Below are positions 1-8,302 of a stretch of DNA of 36,059 nt, in pieces. The notes under the pieces were generated by a model. It was not told where the DNA came from. It worked only from the letters and a program-made list of their open reading frames with translations, and did no database searches. Source of the DNA: Planctomycetaceae bacterium (GTDB taxonomy: Bacteria > Planctomycetota > Planctomycetia > Pirellulales > Thermoguttaceae); contig JAAYAY010000151.1 in assembly GCA_012719125.1 (NCBI GenBank), positions 1 through 36,059 of the forward strand, given 5' to 3'. Within the stretch, counting starts at the first letter, position 1, and every line of letters begins with the position of its first letter. Made by a program: the position numbers and the translations under genes.

Positions 1-380
1 CGGGCCAACAGGCCGCAGCGCTTCGGGCCACAAGTGGCCGGGGCGCAGGTGGCCGGTTCGCAAGCAGCCGGAGCACAGGTGGCCGGTTCACAAGCAGCCG
101 GGGCACAGGTAGCCGGAGCACAGGTCTTCGGCTCGCAGGTGCTGGGGCGGCAGCTACGAAGACGGGCCAGGAGACCGCAGCGCTTGGGGCCACAGGTAAC
201 CGGCTCACAAGTAGCCGGGGCGCAGGTTGCCGGCTCGCAAGTAGCCGGAGCGCAGGTGGCGGGAGCGCAAGTGGCCGGTGCACACGTCTTCGGACGGCAA
301 GTTAAGGCTGCGTCGGCCGTCGCGACGACACTGAGCATCACGAACATGAGCGCGATGCAAACAACAAAGATGCGATTCAT
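1..380 (-). CDS. Secreted Cys/Pro pentapeptide-repeat protein (5' part, runs off the left edge)
   Basis: The frame is open from an ATG at 380 to the window edge, giving 126 codons with no stop. A GGAGG lies 8 bases upstream of the ATG. Residues 1 to about 24 form a Sec signal peptide (a short Arg-containing start, a Val/Leu/Met-rich core, then ATADA-A). The next 100 residues are twenty five-residue blocks, mostly T-C-A/E-P-A or C-A/E-P-A-T, with 19 Cys and 17 Pro. A Cys-Gly-Pro-Lys-Arg-Cys-Gly-Leu-Leu-Ala segment occurs at Cys63 and again at Cys117, so there is a 54-residue (162-base) higher-order repeat on top of the pentapeptide. The even spacing of Cys suggests an export-dependent, disulfide-linked structural or envelope protein. 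I do not recognise a named family, and the C-terminus lies outside the window. Confidence 0.8.
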   Translation of the reverse strand, partial: MNRIFVVCIALMFVMLSVVATADAALTCRPKTCAPATCAPATCAPATCEPATCAPATCEPVTCGPKRCGLLARLRSCRPSTCEPKTCAPATCAPAACEPATCAPAACEPATCAPATCGPKRCGLLA

Positions 381-876
381 TCAAGAACCCTCCAACTTGA
401 CAGGTACCGTAGCGTTGGGGTCCGCTCTGACCGTCCTGGGTTGGTTGCTCCCCTGCAACGACGGCCAGTAGCGGGAGAGCCACGAAAAACAAGCTGTGCC
501 GATACATCCTTTGCCGCAGACCTTGCCCTGTTGAAAGTTTGCGGCTTGGGTCGACGGTAACAATTTCACAGCTTAGATGGTTAAGTTAGCATGGATGATC
601 TCGATGTCAAGCGGGGAGATGTGAGAAAATGGCACCTATGGGCGATCTCCGGGGCCTTGGGCGGTTTGAACAATTGAGCCCACAACCGACTCCGAGACTC
701 CGAAGATCAAGAACCAACAAGAAAAAAAGACGGGCCGTGCCCCGGCGGACACGACCCGTGCTATTTGCCTTAAGTTGTTATTTAACAGTCGCTTACAGCA
801 CCTGGCTCCGTCCCGCCATCACCTCCCGAAGCAGGCAGACAGGGACTGCACCCGAGAACTCCCGGAACACCAGCCC
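381..876. other. Intergenic stretch, 496 bases
   Basis: No frame here looks coding. It holds the promoter-proximal region of the Cys-rich gene (toward 381) and the minus-strand intrinsic terminator at 721-761 that closes the lipoprotein gene ending at 877. A short inverted repeat (GGAGAT with ATCTCC, around 617-656) is visible but has no assigned role. Confidence 0.6.
721..761 (-). terminator. Rho-independent terminator of the 877-1467 gene
   Basis: Read on the minus strand, a 10-base-pair stem (759-750 with 739-730, one G:U pair, 10-base loop) is followed at once by a seven-T run (728-722). It lies about 115 bases past the stop of the putative lipoprotein gene. Confidence 0.8.
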
Positions 877-1467
877 CTACTTCTGGACGGCGTTCTGGGG
901 GGCACTCGGCCGTTGAGCCTGGAGTTGGCTCTCACGCTCCGCAATTGTCTGCTGCAGCATGCGGAGTTTGTTCATCGCCTCCTCGAGATTCTCAAAGTCA
1001 AGCAACAGCGGTGGTTCACCTGGGAATACGACGGCTGCCATCCCGGCAATCCGCCAACCCTCGGTTCCGGACCGTAACATCCAGAGCATCTCGTCGGTCT
1101 TGCCGTAGTCGGTCCAGCTTGCCGCGACTCGTGCCCCACCGCCCTTGAGGTACTCAACCTCGCCCACGGCGAACGTGGCCGTATCGCTCTTGGTCGGCGC
1201 CACCTGATATCCAAGTTGCGCTACCTGAGTCCTGGCGGCAGGAGTGAACATCGACGCCGCTTTCCCGTCATCCCCGACACGCACCGCGTCAAGGAACTCG
1301 GCAACCGCCGCGGCGGGAGGCTCAAGTTTCGGCGCCTTCGTTGCCGCGGATGTCTCACCCGAGCCACCGTCGCTCGGAGCAGGAGAACTGTCTCCGTTCG
1401 ATCCGCCACACCCAAATCCTGCCACGGAAAGCAACGCCAATAACAGCATCCATCGCTTCCATCGCAT
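877..1467 (-). CDS. Putative secreted lipoprotein, 196 aa, unknown function
   Basis: The N-terminus has two Arg/Lys, a Leu/Ala hydrophobic stretch and Cys20 preceded by Ala-Gly-Phe-Gly. This is a loose lipobox, because the -3 residue is Gly rather than Leu. A Gly/Ser/Ala-rich linker follows to about residue 50. The body (about 52-165) has the size and strand/helix pattern of the NTF2-like/DUF4878 lipoproteins, but I see no motif that proves this. The C-terminal 30 residues are helical and Gln-rich. An AGGAGG sits 9 bases before the ATG, so the start is well supported. It follows the zinc-ribbon gene in the same direction after a 141-base gap that holds a small hairpin at 1503-1520, and it ends before a clear terminator. 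It is probably anchored in the cell envelope. Confidence 0.7.
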   Translation of the reverse strand: MRWKRWMLLLALLSVAGFGCGGSNGDSSPAPSDGGSGETSAATKAPKLEPPAAAVAEFLDAVRVGDDGKAASMFTPAARTQVAQLGYQVAPTKSDTATFAVGEVEYLKGGGARVAASWTDYGKTDEMLWMLRSGTEGWRIAGMAAVVFPGEPPLLLDFENLEEAMNKLRMLQQTIAERESQLQAQRPSAPQNAVQK

Positions 1468-1608
1468 CCTGCTGATCTCCTCCTGAGTAATCGAACACGG
1501 AATTCCGAGCCAAGTCGGAACTCACGCGTCTGGTGCTACGCGGGTCCGGCCCCAAGCAACCAAGCGCGCAGGGCACCGGTCGTTCCATTTCGTGGAGGGC
1601 GGAGTGTC

Positions 1609-2553
1609 TCAGGATCGGCTCTGCTCGTCAAGGCAGAAATTCGTCGCCGTTTGTGCCGCGAGAGTACTGTCCTTCTCCGGCGGACTGCCTCCCAAAACGC
1701 CCGTTACGATGAGAATCAGCACGACAAGAAGAAGCACAACCGCAAAGGCCAGCGCGATGATCACGCCCATGCTGGGGCCGCTCTTGCGACGCCGCGTGCC
1801 CGTTCGATAAGATGAGTCGCCGCCCCCCGTCACCCCTGATATCGGCGGGGCCTCCGGAACAGTCGAAGCCGGCTGAAATTGCGCAAACACCGATCCGGCT
1901 TCCCGCCAATCCGTCCACCCCTCTCGCCAAACCAGTGTCTCCGGGCTCACGCGACCCTCGTCCAGCCAGGTCCGCATCATGTCCGGCTGGGCTGGGCCAA
2001 ACTGCCCGCCGCTCGGCGGCCGAACGTACCACACCGCGTTCGGCGCATCCGCAAACGGATCGGGTTGGGAACTCCCCGGCGGCGCGACGTCACGCGGCTT
2101 CGCAGACCCCGGCGACTCCTCGGCCCCCGCTCGGCTCTCCTTGGGCACCGCCTTCGACACACCGCCGGCCTGGGGATCGGAAGACTCCGCCGTGTCCGGC
2201 TTTTGATCCTTGTCCGCCGGACTTGGCAACGACTTCTCCGTTGGACTCGAAGACTGAGGTGCCCACGCGGCAGGCCGGGCATCGGGTGCTGGAGCAAACG
2301 CCGCTTGCTCCACCTGTTGCAGATGTGCTTCGAGGTCTTGCTCGAAGGCGGCTGCTCGATCGCCGACCGGAGCAACCGACGCACGCTCGTTGTCAGGCGG
2401 ACTGCCGCTCGGACCCGCTTGGCCCGCTGGGAGCGTACTCTCCATGGGGATCTGGAACTTCGCCCCGCAATAGGGGCAGATTCCGCGTCGTCCCGCCAGA
2501 AACGTCTTAACGTTCAGCTTGTGGCCGTTGGGGCAGAGAAATCGAATACCCAT
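1609..2553 (-). CDS. Zinc-ribbon / GYF_2-domain membrane protein, 314 aa
   Basis: An N-terminal zinc ribbon uses Cys7, His11, Cys26 and Cys29 and is of the kind common at the start of planctomycete membrane proteins. A long low-complexity Pro/Ala/Ser/Glu linker runs from about 37 to 170. Residues 175-226 form a GYF_2 domain: Trp-Tyr-Val, then Gly-Pro at 186-187, a conserved helix, and a Trp-x-x-Gly-Trp-x-x-Trp run. GYF_2 domains are thought to bind Pro-rich peptides. An Arg/Lys patch at 254-257 precedes one transmembrane helix (262-286) with a short tail. The expected topology is cytosolic zinc ribbon and GYF with a C-terminal anchor. The start is chosen because the zinc ribbon begins right after it; the Shine-Dalgarno (GGAGG, 13 bases upstream) is poorly spaced. 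The specific role is unknown. Confidence 0.75.
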   Translation of the reverse strand: MGIRFLCPNGHKLNVKTFLAGRRGICPYCGAKFQIPMESTLPAGQAGPSGSPPDNERASVAPVGDRAAAFEQDLEAHLQQVEQAAFAPAPDARPAAWAPQSSSPTEKSLPSPADKDQKPDTAESSDPQAGGVSKAVPKESRAGAEESPGSAKPRDVAPPGSSQPDPFADAPNAVWYVRPPSGGQFGPAQPDMMRTWLDEGRVSPETLVWREGWTDWREAGSVFAQFQPASTVPEAPPISGVTGGGDSSYRTGTRRRKSGPSMGVIIALAFAVVLLLVVLILIVTGVLGGSPPEKDSTLAAQTATNFCLDEQSRS

Positions 2554-2748
2554 TCTTCCAGTATATCCTCCCTAATCCGGGTTGGAAGCGCGGTAATCAA
2601 TACCATGCCAGCGGGGGATGAATGAACTGGCCTAGGGACCCAGCGCCGTTTTTGGTAGTCTGCCACCCGAATTGTCTCCCGGCCCGGCGTGACGTTTGCC
2701 GCCCCTTCAGAACTCAATCGTGATTCTCCGTGTGCGGAGGACTATACC

Positions 2749-4635
2749 GTGTCTCCCAATCGAACTCTGCCATTTCTGCTCGGTCTGACCCTGCTGGCAT
2801 CTCTTAACGGCTGCGGGAGTTCGAACCATGAGACCGCAGACACCCCGGAGGCCTCTCCCTCGCGCTCCGAACAGGGCGGGGAGGTCGCCAGTCTCGATTC
2901 CGATCGCCACCTGGCGGAAGAAGCCGGTGCCGGTGCCGAGCCGGGCAGTCCCGCCTCCCCACAGCTCTCCAAGATGGCGGCCATTCCCAAGGGAGACGAT
3001 GCAAATGCGCCAGCCTCGGGCGGCGCCGATCCTGACTTCAACGCCCCTGCGTTTTCTGCCCTGCGGGCTCCTTCTGCGGCAAGGACGTCACCCGTCGAGA
3101 TCGACGCGCCGGTGATAGCGCCGCGGCTTGTCGCTCCCATGCCCCTCGCTCCCGCACCGGTGCCGGAGCCTGCCGCGAGGGCCGAGGCACTCCGCAGCAC
3201 GACAACCGCCCCGACCACACGGATGCTGGCCGCGCCCATGGAGATCGCGGCCCCATCCGCGGCCCCATCCGCGGCCCGCTCTGCAACCGAAATGTCAATC
3301 GGCGCCGCGCCGCTCGAGTCCATGGCCGCGGAGTCGCCCGCTCCGGAACCCCTCGAAGCGACGGCCACCATCGCCAAACAACCCGTGGCCGAAGAACGAG
3401 AGGGCTACAGCGCGGTGACCGTCTTCTACGGTACGGACCGTAGCTCCAATGCCACCTCGGGCGCTCCTGACCAGCCCCACCGATTCTGGTTCTACGCATC
3501 GGGAATCTGCCTTCTCCTCTTCGGCTTGTTCGCCGCGGTAGCGAGACTGAGTACGCGAAAGAAGAGCTTTGCAGGTCTGGCCGTCATGAGTTTCTCGGCC
3601 GGTTCCGTGATGGCGGTCATGGGTACCATAGCCTGGCTGCAAAGGGACGGTGCCGTTTCCGGCCCGAAACTCGAGTACGGAAACGGACGCGGCGCCTTCG
3701 TGATGGGGACCTGCGAAGTCAGTATTCCCACGAATCACCAGGTTGCCGAACTCGAAGCTCCCTCCGTCTTCAAACTCGATTTCGTCGAGAACCCCACGAA
3801 ACACGTCGTGCTGCTCGATATTGAGGAAAAGGATTCGGAAACCTTCTTCTCGCAACTTCGCCAACGCGTCGACCAGAGCACCGCCAAGGATGCCTTCGTC
3901 TTCGTCCACGGCTTCAACGTGACCTTCGAAGACGCGGCCAGGCGGACGGCCCAGTTGGCCTATGATCTCAAGTTCCAGGGTGCGCCCATCTTCTACAGTT
4001 GGCCCTCCCAGGGCGGCTTGTTCCAGTACGCCGTGGACGAAACGAACGTCGTCTGGACGGTTCCGCACCTGCACGAGTTCCTCAAGCAGATCGCCGACCA
4101 GGCCGGAGCCCAGTCGGTTCACCTGATCGCCCACAGCATGGGAAACCGCGCTCTCACCAGCGCGCTGCGGGAACTCTCCCTGGAAATGCAGGAGATGCCG
4201 CCTCGGTTCCACGAGGTGGTGCTCACCGCTCCCGACATCGACGCGGATGTCTTCCGCCGCGACATCGCTCCGGCCATCGTCAAAACGGCGAAACGAGTCA
4301 CGCTTTACGCTTCCTCAAACGACGAGGCCCTCGTCCTGTCGAAGCAGGTGCACGGCTATCCTCGTGCCGGCGATACGGGAGACGAACTGGTGGTCATCCC
4401 CGGCATCGAGACGATCGACGTATCGGCGGTCGACACGAGCCTCCTCGGACACACCTACTACGGCGACAATGCCACGGTTATCTCCGACATGGTCGACCTG
4501 GTAAAGAACTCCAAGTCCGCCCGGGAACGCAGTTGGCTGGAGATGACGCCGCTCAACGACCTCTTCTACTGGATCTTCCGCGCCGATCGCCAAGCTGTCG
4601 GCACCGCCACGACGGATCCGGCTACACGTTACTGA
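2749..4635 (+). CDS. DUF900-family alpha/beta-hydrolase lipoprotein, 628 aa
   Basis: I start this gene at GTG 2749, which has GGAGG 8 bases upstream and opens directly into a signal peptide ending at lipobox Leu-Asn-Gly-Cys22. The upstream in-frame ATG at 2689 would bury that signal. Residues 23 to about 215 are a Pro/Ala-rich spacer. The DUF900 hydrolase opens with Val-Phe-Tyr-Gly-Thr-Asp (about 225) and is then interrupted by two transmembrane helices (about 246-267 and 274-297). It resumes at Gly-Thr-Cys-Glu-Val-Ser-Ile-Pro (about 320), Phe-Val-His-Gly-Phe-Asn (about 384) and the nucleophile elbow Ala-His-Ser-Met-Gly with Ser463. Likely acid and base are Asp496 or Asp498 and His568. The substrate is unknown, but an esterase or lipase reaction at the envelope is likely. 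It is convergent with the next gene, 29 bases away. Confidence 0.85.
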   Translation: MSPNRTLPFLLGLTLLASLNGCGSSNHETADTPEASPSRSEQGGEVASLDSDRHLAEEAGAGAEPGSPASPQLSKMAAIPKGDDANAPASGGADPDFNAPAFSALRAPSAARTSPVEIDAPVIAPRLVAPMPLAPAPVPEPAARAEALRSTTTAPTTRMLAAPMEIAAPSAAPSAARSATEMSIGAAPLESMAAESPAPEPLEATATIAKQPVAEEREGYSAVTVFYGTDRSSNATSGAPDQPHRFWFYASGICLLLFGLFAAVARLSTRKKSFAGLAVMSFSAGSVMAVMGTIAWLQRDGAVSGPKLEYGNGRGAFVMGTCEVSIPTNHQVAELEAPSVFKLDFVENPTKHVVLLDIEEKDSETFFSQLRQRVDQSTAKDAFVFVHGFNVTFEDAARRTAQLAYDLKFQGAPIFYSWPSQGGLFQYAVDETNVVWTVPHLHEFLKQIADQAGAQSVHLIAHSMGNRALTSALRELSLEMQEMPPRFHEVVLTAPDIDADVFRRDIAPAIVKTAKRVTLYASSNDEALVLSKQVHGYPRAGDTGDELVVIPGIETIDVSAVDTSLLGHTYYGDNATVISDMVDLVKNSKSARERSWLEMTPLNDLFYWIFRADRQAVGTATTDPATRY

Positions 4636-4664
4636 GCCGAGAAGAGCCGGCGCGGCAAGATCAC

Positions 4665-6047
4665 CTACCCCGTCGTCATCGGATACGGCTCCTGCAACCC
4701 CAGCCGCTTCATCTTCTTATAGAGCGTCGTCCGGTTGATTCCCAGGGCGTCGGCCGTCTCGTGCCGATTCCAGTTGTGGTTCTCGAGCGCCTCGCGAATG
4801 ATCTGGCGTTCGGGGGCTTCGAGGGCCTCTTTGAGGGTCCGCGTCCCCACGGGTTCGACGTGAACCGGACCGCTCCGCACGATCGTGGGCGGCAGATCCT
4901 CCAGACCTACCGCATGACCTTTGCCGAGCAAAACTGCTCGTTCGATGATGTTCTGCAACTCGCGAACGTTTCCCGGCCAGCGGTAAGCCTGCAACGCCGC
5001 CATCGCCGCGTCGGTGAAACCTTCGACCTCCCTGTGGTTGTCTTCGCACACCTGCCCAAGGAAGTGCCTGGCCAAGAGAGGAATATCGCTGAGCCGATCG
5101 CGCAAGGCCGGCAACTCGATGTTGATCACGTTGATCCGGTAGAACAAGTCCTGCCGGAAGCGTCCCTCCGCAACTGCGCGGCCCAAGTCTTCGTTGGTAG
5201 CCAGGATGACGCGCGAGTCGACCGAGAACGTCTTTGTGCCTCCCACCTGTTCGAACTCGAAGTCCTGCAGGACGCGAAGCATCTTGACCTGCATGCCCAT
5301 GCTGGCGGTCGCGATCTCGTCGAGGAAGATCGTCCCCTTGTCCGCCTGGAGGAACTTGCCCATCTTCTCGCCCGTTGCCCCGGTGAAGGCACCGGCCACG
5401 TGCCCGAACAGCTCGCTCTCGAGCAAGGTCTCCGGAAGTGCGCCGCAGGCAATCTCAACGAACGGCTTGTCGCGCCGACCGCTGCGCCGATGAATGGCTC
5501 GCGCAATGATCGACTTGCCCGTCCCGCTCTCGCCCGTGATCAGAACCGTTGCCTTGGTATCGGCCACGCTGTCGACCACGTCGAAAACTCGCCGCATGCG
5601 GTGATCGTTGCCGACGATGTTCTCCATCCCGAAACGAATGTCGAGCTGAGCCTTGAGGGTCTCGTTCTCCTCGAGCACCTTGTGCTGGTTCAACGCCCGC
5701 TGGATCGCCATCTCCAACTCGTCGTCGATGAGCGGCTTGGTGAGATAGTCGAAAGCGCCGGCGCGGATCGCTTCGATCGCCGAGTCGACGGTCCCATAGC
5801 CCGTGATCAAAATGACCGACGTGTTGGCGTCCTTCTCACGACACTCGGCGAGAAGCTCGAATCCGTCGCCGTCCGGAAGACGGACGTCCACCAGAGCCAC
5901 GTTGTACTGCCGGGCGGAGATGGCCGCTCGGGCCTGCTGGCAGTTTCGAGCCGTGTCCAGTTCGTATCCCTGGCTACGCAACCAGTCCGCCATCGATGCC
6001 AGCACCTGGCGATCGTCGTCAACCAGCAACAGAGTGCCCTTACTCAT
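4665..6047 (-). CDS. NtrC-family sigma54-dependent response regulator, 460 aa
   Basis: The receiver domain (1-120) has Asp10/Asp11, phosphoacceptor Asp54, Thr82 and Lys104. The AAA+ domain has Walker A (GESGTGKS, 172-179), the sigma54-contacting loop GAFTGA at 219-224, Walker B (GTIFLDEI, 239-245) and the arginine-finger region around 297-305. A Fis-type helix-turn-helix lies at 430-450. It is full length, so it should activate sigma54 promoters after phosphorylation. The start at ATG 6047 is preferred because the receiver begins at once and GAGG lies 9 bases upstream; an in-frame ATG at 6161 would add 38 residues without domain support. No histidine kinase is adjacent, so this is an orphan regulator. 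It is divergent from the NarL-type regulator across a 560-base gap. Confidence 0.93.
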   Translation of the reverse strand: MSKGTLLLVDDDRQVLASMADWLRSQGYELDTARNCQQARAAISARQYNVALVDVRLPDGDGFELLAECREKDANTSVILITGYGTVDSAIEAIRAGAFDYLTKPLIDDELEMAIQRALNQHKVLEENETLKAQLDIRFGMENIVGNDHRMRRVFDVVDSVADTKATVLITGESGTGKSIIARAIHRRSGRRDKPFVEIACGALPETLLESELFGHVAGAFTGATGEKMGKFLQADKGTIFLDEIATASMGMQVKMLRVLQDFEFEQVGGTKTFSVDSRVILATNEDLGRAVAEGRFRQDLFYRINVINIELPALRDRLSDIPLLARHFLGQVCEDNHREVEGFTDAAMAALQAYRWPGNVRELQNIIERAVLLGKGHAVGLEDLPPTIVRSGPVHVEPVGTRTLKEALEAPERQIIREALENHNWNRHETADALGINRTTLYKKMKRLGLQEPYPMTTG

Positions 6048-6607
6048 GGTGTATGCCTCAAATTCTCTCAGGCAAAATCCGCGATTGTCTCCCGGATGCC
6101 AATGTCCAAGCACTCCCACTCGATGAAGTGGGTGAGGAAAAACGGCATCGGCTGTCGCCAAATATCTACGTCACAGGTTTTGGACGGTCAACGTCGAGGT
6201 TTACCCATCTTCTCAGATGACCAGCGATACTGCACACTCGAGGGGTGTCCTGCCCGATTTTGCGGGATATTCCCAGGGAATTTGCCGCTCTTTCGGGGGA
6301 ACGGATTGCCAGAAGCCGCACCATTAGGGGACTGAATCCACACGTATGCCGCTGAAACGGGGGGGTTGGCTAGTCTTCCAGGGGACTTCCAACCTAGCCG
6401 CTGGTACACTACGATGGACATGAGCCCAATGGGTGGAGTCGATCCCCCGATGGACCCTGATTCACTCGCCCTGACTCGAGCGATAGTATCAGTCTGTATG
6501 AGGGGGCGTGTTCGACAGGCAATCTGCCGTTGATAACGACTTGCTTCCACGACCGCCGCCGGTTTCGTACAAAACACCAGTTTCCCATTTGCCTTTGGGG
6601 GTCCCCC
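6048..6607. other. Divergent intergenic region between two response regulators, 560 bases
   Basis: No coding frame is convincing. Visible elements are a hairpin with CCCACT/AGTGGG arms near 6115-6132 in the leader of the NtrC-type gene, the palindrome ATTCCC-A-GGGAAT near 6279-6291, an inverted GGCTAG/CTAGCC pair near 6366-6397, and a five-base-pair hairpin directly abutting the ATG at 6608. I found no convincing sigma70 or sigma54 (-24/-12) promoter by eye. Confidence 0.5.
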
Positions 6608-7240
6608 ATGAGCGTCAGACTCCTCGTTGCAGACGACCACGAGGTCATCCGAACCGGCCTGAAAAGCCTGTTGGCTGATTCCGACATTGAAGTCGTTGCG
6701 GAGGCGGCCAGCGGAAAACAGGCCGTCGAAGAGGCGGAAAAATGCAAGCCGGATGTCATCCTGCTCGACATCCGCATGCCCGATGGCGACGGGCTCACCG
6801 CCCTGGAGAAGCTGCGAGCGGTTGTACCGGATAGTCGCGTCGTCATGCTCTCGACGTACGACAACCCCACCTACATCGCTCGGGCGGTTGCCCTGGGAGC
6901 CAGCGACTACGTGCTCAAGGGCTCGAATCGCGACGACCTGATCACGACCATTCGCGCGGCCGCCGCCGGCGAGTCCCCTTCCCGAGCCGGCGAACTCCGC
7001 CGCGTCGCCGGCGCCATGAAAGTACGCCAAGTCATTGACGACGACGACGTCCCGCTCACCCAGCGCGAGACGCAGGTCCTCCGCCACGTGGCTCTCGGCC
7101 TGAGCAACAAAGAAATCGGCCGCTCTTTGGAGATCAGCGTCGAGACCGTCAAGGAACACGTCCAGAACATCCTGCGGAAGATCGCCGTCAGCGATCGCAC
7201 CCAGGCCGCCGTCTGGGCCGTCCGCAAGGGACTCGTGTAG
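6608..7240 (+). CDS. NarL/FixJ-type response regulator, 210 aa
   Basis: The receiver (1-118) has Asp9/Asp10, phosphoacceptor Asp54, Ser82 and Lys104. A short linker leads to a LuxR-type helix-turn-helix (149-205) with the usual Leu-Thr-x-Arg-Glu-x-x-Val-Leu start and the Ser-Asn-Lys-Glu-Ile recognition segment. It should act as a DNA-binding transcription factor controlled by phosphorylation. The start at 6608 is chosen because the receiver begins immediately; an upstream in-frame ATG at 6530 adds 26 unrelated residues. The bases just before the ATG (GGGGGTCCCCC) both resemble a ribosome-binding G-tract and can fold on themselves. No histidine kinase lies nearby. It ends before a REP-like hairpin and a terminator. 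Confidence 0.92.
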   Translation: MSVRLLVADDHEVIRTGLKSLLADSDIEVVAEAASGKQAVEEAEKCKPDVILLDIRMPDGDGLTALEKLRAVVPDSRVVMLSTYDNPTYIARAVALGASDYVLKGSNRDDLITTIRAAAAGESPSRAGELRRVAGAMKVRQVIDDDDVPLTQRETQVLRHVALGLSNKEIGRSLEISVETVKEHVQNILRKIAVSDRTQAAVWAVRKGLV

Positions 7241-7247
7241 CTCCGAG

Positions 7248-7273
7248 GTAGGTCCTGGGCGCCGCACAGGACC
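7248..7273 (+). repeat. REP-like hairpin, family A copy 1 (GTAG foot)
   Basis: GTAG at 7248-7251 is followed by a seven-base-pair stem (7251-7257 with 7267-7273) and the nine-base loop GGCGCCGCA. It is almost identical to the element at 11540, with one T:A to C:G compensatory change in the stem. There is no T-run, so it is not an ordinary terminator. Confidence 0.75.
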
Positions 7274-7302
7274 CAGAGAAGCAGATACCGCCGAGAGAAC
7301 GA

Positions 7303-7332
7303 GGGACGCTCCCGTGGGGCGTCCTTTTCGTT
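7303..7332 (+). terminator. Rho-independent terminator of the NarL-type gene
   Basis: GGACGC (7304-7309) pairs with GCGTCC (7319-7324), extended by G:U and A:U pairs, and is followed by TTTTCGTTT. It lies 60 to 90 bases past the stop at 7240. Confidence 0.7.
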
Positions 7333-7337
7333 TGGCC

Positions 7338-8165
7338 TCAGCGGTGTGGCGCATCGAGCGAAGCCGCAAACGACCCAATCGCCTCCCAGATCGCCCGCTG
7401 AGCCACAGGCGGAATGAAGTTGTGGGTGGCCCCCTCCAGCCAACAACATCGTTTGGGTTGCCGTGCCTTGCGATAGAGCGTCTGCCCGTGCCAGAAAGGA
7501 ATCACGTCGTCGTCGCGGCTGTGAATCACCAGCACCGGGCACTTGACCTTGCCGATTCGCGAGAGATTGTGCAACTTGTCGAACGGCACCAACGGGACCC
7601 GAGTCATCACTCGAAAAGCGGTCACGAACGAACTCTCCACAATCAGGCCGGCCACCTTGTGCTTCTCCGCCAGATAGACGGCCGGACCGCCTCCCACCGA
7701 TCGTCCGTGGACCATGATCCGGCCCAGCGGAACCTTCTCGTGCTCCACCAGGTACTTCAGCGCCGCCTCGGCATTCTCGCATACCCTCCCCGAAGTCGGC
7801 CGTCCCTCACTCGTTCCATACCCGCTATAGTCGTAGGCAAGGACAGAGAACCCTTCATTGCGATACTCTTCCAGAAGAGGCCGGAGATCTCCCAGATCCT
7901 CCGCGTTTCCGTGACTGTAAAACACGGTGTACTCGGCCTCGGGATTGACCAGGTATCGAGTCGAGATGGTCCGCCCGCCGGCCGACTTAATCTTGATGAT
8001 CTCCGGCGAATCGGCATAGCTCGACGGCCGCGGCTGAAAGATCAGCCGATCCGATCCCACGAGTGCGAATATCACCAGGCCGAGATAGATGTAGGCGACC
8101 GGCCGCAGCAGCCGCCGGAAGGTGGCATTCTCGATCAGCAGTTGTCTGAGGCGGTGTCTGCTCAT
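7338..8165 (-). CDS. Membrane-anchored alpha/beta hydrolase (ABHD13/17-like), 275 aa
   Basis: One N-terminal hydrophobic segment (about 22-39) is followed by an alpha/beta-hydrolase fold. Landmarks are Tyr-Ser-His-Gly-Asn (oxyanion region, about 83-87), Tyr-Asp-Tyr-Ser-Gly-Tyr-Gly (111-117), the nucleophile elbow Gly-Arg-Ser-Val-Gly with Ser156, an acidic Asp218-220 run, and His248 in Gly-Ala-Thr-His-Asn-Phe. This is the layout of the Bem46/ABHD13/ABHD17 group of serine hydrolases; the substrate cannot be read from sequence. ATG 8165 is preferred because the anchor helix follows with normal spacing, but the alternative at 8201 adds only 12 residues and neither has a strong Shine-Dalgarno. It is divergent from the Panacea gene, whose promoter lies between them. 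Confidence 0.85.
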   Translation of the reverse strand: MSRHRLRQLLIENATFRRLLRPVAYIYLGLVIFALVGSDRLIFQPRPSSYADSPEIIKIKSAGGRTISTRYLVNPEAEYTVFYSHGNAEDLGDLRPLLEEYRNEGFSVLAYDYSGYGTSEGRPTSGRVCENAEAALKYLVEHEKVPLGRIMVHGRSVGGGPAVYLAEKHKVAGLIVESSFVTAFRVMTRVPLVPFDKLHNLSRIGKVKCPVLVIHSRDDDVIPFWHGQTLYRKARQPKRCCWLEGATHNFIPPVAQRAIWEAIGSFAASLDAPHR

Positions 8166-8203
8166 GGTTGTCCGCGGGGATCCAACCGGAAACACCGCCA
8201 TTG

Positions 8204-8232
8204 TTGCATGAAGACCCAGATTCGCCTATAAT
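8204..8232 (+). promoter_or_regulatory. Sigma70-like promoter of the Panacea gene
   Basis: TTGCAT (8204-8209), a 17-base spacer and a perfect TATAAT (8227-8232) lie 71 bases before the ATG at 8303. The predicted leader also contains the palindrome AGTATACT (8248-8255), a possible autoregulatory site. Confidence 0.7.
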
Positions 8233-8302
8233 ATACCCCGTTCGTGTAGTATACTTGCGTGCACAAACCGCCAGCCATCCGGCCGCAGGAAGGACAAATA
8301 GC

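Noticed and set aside
1-300. CRISPR-like array
   Set aside because: The short repeats are an in-frame protein repeat of 15 bases without unique spacers.
34-471. Plus-strand Ala-Gly-Ala-Gln-Val repeat protein
   Set aside because: The repeat pattern is the mirror of the minus-strand Cys/Pro protein. The minus frame has a ribosome-binding site, a signal peptide and an ordered Cys rhythm, while the plus frame has none.
3999-6335. A 778-codon open frame on the plus strand
   Set aside because: It is antisense to the complete NtrC-type regulator and out of frame with the hydrolase. It is Arg/Pro/His-rich and has no domain, so it is a shadow produced by high GC.
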